Part shown: positions 61,099 through 64,000 of the stretch, in pieces | Layout of the letters: each line of letters begins with the position of its first letter | How positions within the stretch are numbered: the stretch's first letter is position 1 | Source: JANQOZ01 sp045106555 | GTDB taxonomy: Bacteria; Pseudomonadota; Gammaproteobacteria; Xanthomonadales; SZUA-38 | Assembly: GCA_045106555.1 (NCBI GenBank) | Contig: JBGCET010000020.1 | Span: 124,001 to 188,000 of the forward strand | Reading direction: 5' to 3' | Length of the DNA: 64,000 nt | Position numbers and translations under genes: made by a program | The notes under the pieces: generated by a model | What the model saw: only the letters and a program-made list of their open reading frames with translations | Databases searched by the model: none | What the model was told of the DNA's origin: nothing

Positions 61099-61187
61099 GA
61101 GGACGCGGTCCGAATAGGTCCATGAATCGGAGTAAAACGGGCCGCAGGGAGTCATCCGATTCATGGACCTATTCGGACCGCGTCCTC
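61099..61187. repeat. 33-bp perfect inverted repeat
   Basis: Arms 61099-61131 and 61155-61187 are exact reverse complements over 33 bases, with a 23-base loop. The arm begins GAGGACGCGGTCC and ends CATGAATCGGA. It lies in the 494-base gap between the convergent SDR and uvrD genes. It is too long for a simple terminator and has no T tract. It could be a MITE-like or REP-like element. Confidence 0.9.
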
Positions 61188-61209
61188 GGGGATAGCGGGT
61201 TGGTTCTAA

Positions 61210-61514
61210 CGCAAGTCGTCAGAAGTATTGGCTTTGATCCGGCGGCGGCTGTCATAGGGCCTTTGAAGGAATGGCTCCCAGAGAGGCTGCGCCCCGGTCA
61301 CTTTCGGGCTGCAAATCCACGCTCATCCGCAGCTTGTGCCCATCGCCATCGTCAAATAGCTTTGCTATTTTCCTCTGTCGATAGCCCCAATCTGCGGCGA
61401 TCGTGAATCTTCGCCGTCGAAAGTGACCGGCGCGCAGCCTCTATGATCCGCTTAACTTCCTTCAAAGGCCCTATGACAGCCGCCTCGTCTTAGGAGTACT
61501 TCGGTTCTCTTGCG
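61210..61514. repeat. Nested palindromic element, MITE-like
   Basis: Nested arms: 61244-61271 with 61457-61484, perfect over 28 bases; inside it 61282-61306 with 61418-61442, 24 of 25; at the centre AAATAGC-TTT-GCTATTT (61357-61373). Weaker outer matches at 61210-61227/61497-61514 (both 6-base ends pair) widen it to 305 bases. The whole can fold into one long structure. It starts 25 bases after the uvrD stop. No transposase gene is inside, and I found no clear target-site duplication. Confidence 0.8.
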
Positions 61515-61538
61515 TCGGTAGAGATGGGAATTAGTGGG

Positions 61539-63707
61539 TCACAGTTCTTCTAGGTTGGCATAACTCATCACCAGCCATTTGCGTCCGTCTTGCTCGAAAT
61601 TGACCTGTACCCGAGCGTGGTCGCCGGCGCCTTCAAAATCCATCACCATGCCTTCACCGAAGGTTTTGTGGCGTACCCGGGTGCCAAGGGCCAGACGAGG
61701 GCCCGGTTCTTCCAGTGGCGTGTGCAGGCGGGCAGGTGCAGGCCCTTTTGGGAGGCTCGCGCGGGGGCGAACCTCGTGAATCAGTTCTTTGGGAAGTTCG
61801 CTTAAGAATCGCGAGGGGCGCTGGAAGTTGTGGCTGCCGTGCCAGCGGCGGGATTCCGCATGGGTAATCACCAGGTGTTCCATGGCGCGGGTGATGCCGA
61901 CGTAGCAGAGGCGGCGTTCTTCCTCCATTCGGCCGGACTCTTCAGCGGCGCGCTGGTTGGGGAACAGGCCTTGCTCCATCCCGACGAGGAACACCAGGGG
62001 GAACTCCAGACCTTTGGCGCTGTGCAGGGTCATCAGCTGAACACAGTTTTCCCAGGCCTCCGCCTGGCCTTCGCCGGCTTCAAGTGCTGCGTGGGCAAGG
62101 AAAGACTCAAGACGGCTTAATCCCGCATCTTCGTCATCGGGAGGCAGCGCAAAGCCGCGCCCGGCGTTCACTAGTTCCGACAGGTTTTCCCGCCGGCCCT
62201 CCAGTTTGTCTGACGGTTCTTTTTCATAGTGCACAATCAGGTTGGTGGCTTTGGTGACGTGGGAGATCTGGAATTCCAGCTCCTGATCGCCGCAATCGTC
62301 CTGCATGGTTTCGATCAGATCCAAAAAGCGCTTCAGCGCGCTTGCGGCGCGGCCGTTAACGCCCTCCTCAATGATCAGCACTTGGGCAGCACGCCAAAGA
62401 GAGCAGTCTCGGTCGCGAGCGGTTTCTCGCACGATGGCCACGGTGCGTTCGCCAATGCCCCGGGCCGGCACGTTCACCACACGGTCAAACGCGGTGTCGT
62501 CGTCGCGGCTGGCCAGCAGTCGCAGGTAGGCCAGAGCATCTTTGATTTCGGCCCGCTCGAAGAATCGTAATCCGCCGTAAACCCGGTACGGAATGCGCTG
62601 GTTCACCAGCACTTCCTCGAACAGGCGGGACTGGGCGTTGGAGCGATAAAGCAGGGCAATTTCGTTGGCGTCGCGACCTTCTTCCAGCCAGCGCTCAATC
62701 TCTCCAATGACGTAGCGCGCCTCGTCGTGTTCGTTGTGGGCCGCATACATCTGGATGCGTTCGCCCTCGGCGCCAGCCGTCCACAGATTTTTGCCCAGCC
62801 GACCGTCGTTATTGGCAATCACCGCGTTGGCGGCATTCAAAATGGTGGCGGTGGAGCGGTAGTTTTGTTCCAGCCGACGGGTGCCCACGTTGGGGAATTC
62901 GCTGGTAAAGCGCTGCATGTGTTCTACTCTGGCGCCGCGCCAGCCGTAGATGGATTGGTCGTCATCTCCCACCACAAAGGCATTGCCGGTATCGCCGGCA
63001 AGCACTCTTACCCAGGCGTACTGGATGGCGTTGGTGTCCTGAAATTCGTCCACCAGAATCTGCCGAAAGCGCTCCTGATAATGGGCCAGAACGCTGGGGC
63101 GATTCAGCCACAGTTCGTGGGCTCTGAGCAGCAGCTCAGCAAAATCTACCAGGCCCGCCCGCTCGCAGTAGTCCTCATACGTTTGATACACATCGCGCAT
63201 GCCTCGGGCGATGGGGTCCTCACCCACCTCTATGCTCTTGGGGCGCTGGCCCTCGTCTTTGCGGTCGTTGATGTACCACTGAGAGCGTCGGGCGGGCCAG
63301 CTGGCCTCATCCAGGTCCAGGTCTTTGTTGACCCGTTTGATGAGTCGGAGCTGGTCGTCAGAGTCCAGAATTTGAAAGGTTTGGGGTAGGCCCGCGTCCT
63401 CGTAATGCATGCGCAAGAGTCGGTGGGCGATGCCGTGGAATGTGCCAATCCAGGTGCCTCGACTGGGGCCACCCAGCAGAGACTCGCAGCGCTGGCGCAT
63501 TTCCGCCGCCGCTTTGTTGGTAAAGGTGACTGCCAGCACGTTGAACGGCGAGTAGCCCATCACCTCGATAAGCCAGGCAATGCGGTGCACCAGCACGCGG
63601 GTTTTGCCGCTGCCGGCGCCTGCCAGTACCAGGTAGTTGCCCGCTTCGCCCGTTACCGCTTCGCGCTGGGCTTCGTTCAGTTCGTCCAGTAAATGAGAAA
63701 CGTCCAC
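61539..63707 (-). CDS. uvrD: DNA helicase II (UvrD)
   Basis: The 722-residue superfamily 1 helicase has Walker A GAGSGKTRVLVHRIAWL (about residue 30), LVDEFQDTNAIQYAWV, VGDDDQSIYGWRGA, LEQNYRSTATIL, TLHSAKGLEFPLVFLVG and CYVGITRAM. The C-terminal tail includes the Tudor-like GTRVRHKTFGEGMVMDF. UvrD acts in nucleotide-excision and mismatch repair and removes RecA filaments. It follows the partial gene at the window edge after 47 bases. Confidence 0.97.
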   Translation of the reverse strand: MDVSHLLDELNEAQREAVTGEAGNYLVLAGAGSGKTRVLVHRIAWLIEVMGYSPFNVLAVTFTNKAAAEMRQRCESLLGGPSRGTWIGTFHGIAHRLLRMHYEDAGLPQTFQILDSDDQLRLIKRVNKDLDLDEASWPARRSQWYINDRKDEGQRPKSIEVGEDPIARGMRDVYQTYEDYCERAGLVDFAELLLRAHELWLNRPSVLAHYQERFRQILVDEFQDTNAIQYAWVRVLAGDTGNAFVVGDDDQSIYGWRGARVEHMQRFTSEFPNVGTRRLEQNYRSTATILNAANAVIANNDGRLGKNLWTAGAEGERIQMYAAHNEHDEARYVIGEIERWLEEGRDANEIALLYRSNAQSRLFEEVLVNQRIPYRVYGGLRFFERAEIKDALAYLRLLASRDDDTAFDRVVNVPARGIGERTVAIVRETARDRDCSLWRAAQVLIIEEGVNGRAASALKRFLDLIETMQDDCGDQELEFQISHVTKATNLIVHYEKEPSDKLEGRRENLSELVNAGRGFALPPDDEDAGLSRLESFLAHAALEAGEGQAEAWENCVQLMTLHSAKGLEFPLVFLVGMEQGLFPNQRAAEESGRMEEERRLCYVGITRAMEHLVITHAESRRWHGSHNFQRPSRFLSELPKELIHEVRPRASLPKGPAPARLHTPLEEPGPRLALGTRVRHKTFGEGMVMDFEGAGDHARVQVNFEQDGRKWLVMSYANLEEL

Positions 63708-63754
63708 AGTGTGTCAGCAGCGCGTGGGCGCTGCTCCCCCTGTTGTCCGGTGGG

Positions 63755-64000
63755 TCAAATCAGCCAGGCCTGGGTCTGGGATTTCTGCTTGGCTAACGAT
63801 CGCAACAACAGTGCCAAATCTGAGCAAGACATGCGCTGCAGGGTGGGTAACTCCACCTGCTGAACCCGTTCGATCAAAGAAATCAGCTGAGTTTTGGTGA
63901 GCTCGTCGATGGATAAGGCGATCTTGTCTCGGTCTGGTGGGGGGAACAGGTCGTTGAATATGGCCTCGTCAGCCAATCCCGCCTTTTTGTCGATTTTGTA
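63755..64000 (-). CDS. Partial gene of unknown function (5' end outside window)
   Basis: At least 81 codons are open to the window edge and end at TGA 63755. The sequence includes DEAIFNDLFPPPDRDKIALS and a helical part ELTKTQLISLIERVQQVELP ... SDLALLLRSLAKQKS. It has no domain I recognise. A TTG at 63976 could be a start, but the frame continues upstream, so the true start may lie outside. It is on the same strand as uvrD. Confidence 0.5.
   Translation of the reverse strand, partial: YKIDKKAGLADEAIFNDLFPPPDRDKIALSIDELTKTQLISLIERVQQVELPTLQRMSCSDLALLLRSLAKQKSQTQAWLI

Noticed and set aside
61074..61406. Plus-strand frame of 110 codons crossing the 33-bp repeat
   Set aside because: The peptide SDSWTYSDRVL appears on both strands only because the two arms are inverted copies. 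The frame has no domain and spans the palindromic DNA.

Overview
This window reads as a piece of chromosome from a Gram-negative gammaproteobacterium. I see no rRNA or tRNA gene, phage, insertion sequence, CRISPR array or plasmid backbone. Conserved gammaproteobacterial neighbourhoods are present: polA next to a DUF2782 gene, and topA / smg / dprA / LysM protein / def / fmt / rsmB / DUF4390 / ntrY-ntrX / trkA / trkH. The secreted proteins carry short F-x-[DN]-S-F-E tails, a Gly-Ser-Trp-Tyr-Asn-Pro module and Spondin_N repeats. I associate these with environmental Xanthomonadales/Wenzhouxiangella/Chromatiales-type lineages. The family-level placement is inference.

Layout. 0.1-4.1 kb: a degenerate SDR-fold protein, priA, a VOC protein and a DUF1508 (YegP) protein. 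4.2-7.3 kb: a periplasmic TPR protein facing a coiled-coil/OmpA pair. 7.4-15.2 kb: a minus-strand run of a PhyH dioxygenase, trmJ, a GST-like protein, a secreted M14 carboxypeptidase and a large secreted protein, with a divergent MarR-GNAT fusion gene sharing an operator-like site. 16.1-20.1 kb: a BlaI/M56 regulatory pair with a small secreted NTF2-like protein, then a TRAP transporter lacking its binding protein. 20.1-24.1 kb: DUF2782, polA and a TSUP permease. 24.1-34.0 kb: a block of secreted proteins (two beta-helix proteins, a small one, a double-Spondin protein, a DUF1028 protein). 34.1-40.4 kb: a classical two-component pair and a PAS kinase cluster containing a decayed response regulator. 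40.9-47.7 kb: hemF, tsaC, topA, smg, dprA and a LysM protein, all on the minus strand. 47.9-57.9 kb: a tightly packed plus-strand operon from def to trkH. 58-64 kb: a methyltransferase, a STAS protein, small and accessory genes, two large palindromic DNA elements, uvrD and a partial gene at the edge.

Most genes are housekeeping: replication restart, DNA polymerase I, topoisomerase I, helicase II, tRNA and rRNA modification, formyl-Met metabolism, haem synthesis and potassium uptake. The unusual material is in the non-coding DNA and the secretome. The main points are four TGGTCA boxes at exact 11-bp spacing ahead of the largest beta-helix gene; a cascade of overlapping mini-ORFs between polA and the TSUP gene; a 33-bp perfect inverted repeat beside a ~240-305 bp nested palindrome between two convergent genes; a response regulator-HDOD gene with an internal deletion and a nonsense codon; and an NtrX-like regulator without GAFTGA. 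No single stretch proves a new multi-gene system. The secreted block with its phased boxes and shared tails is the best candidate.
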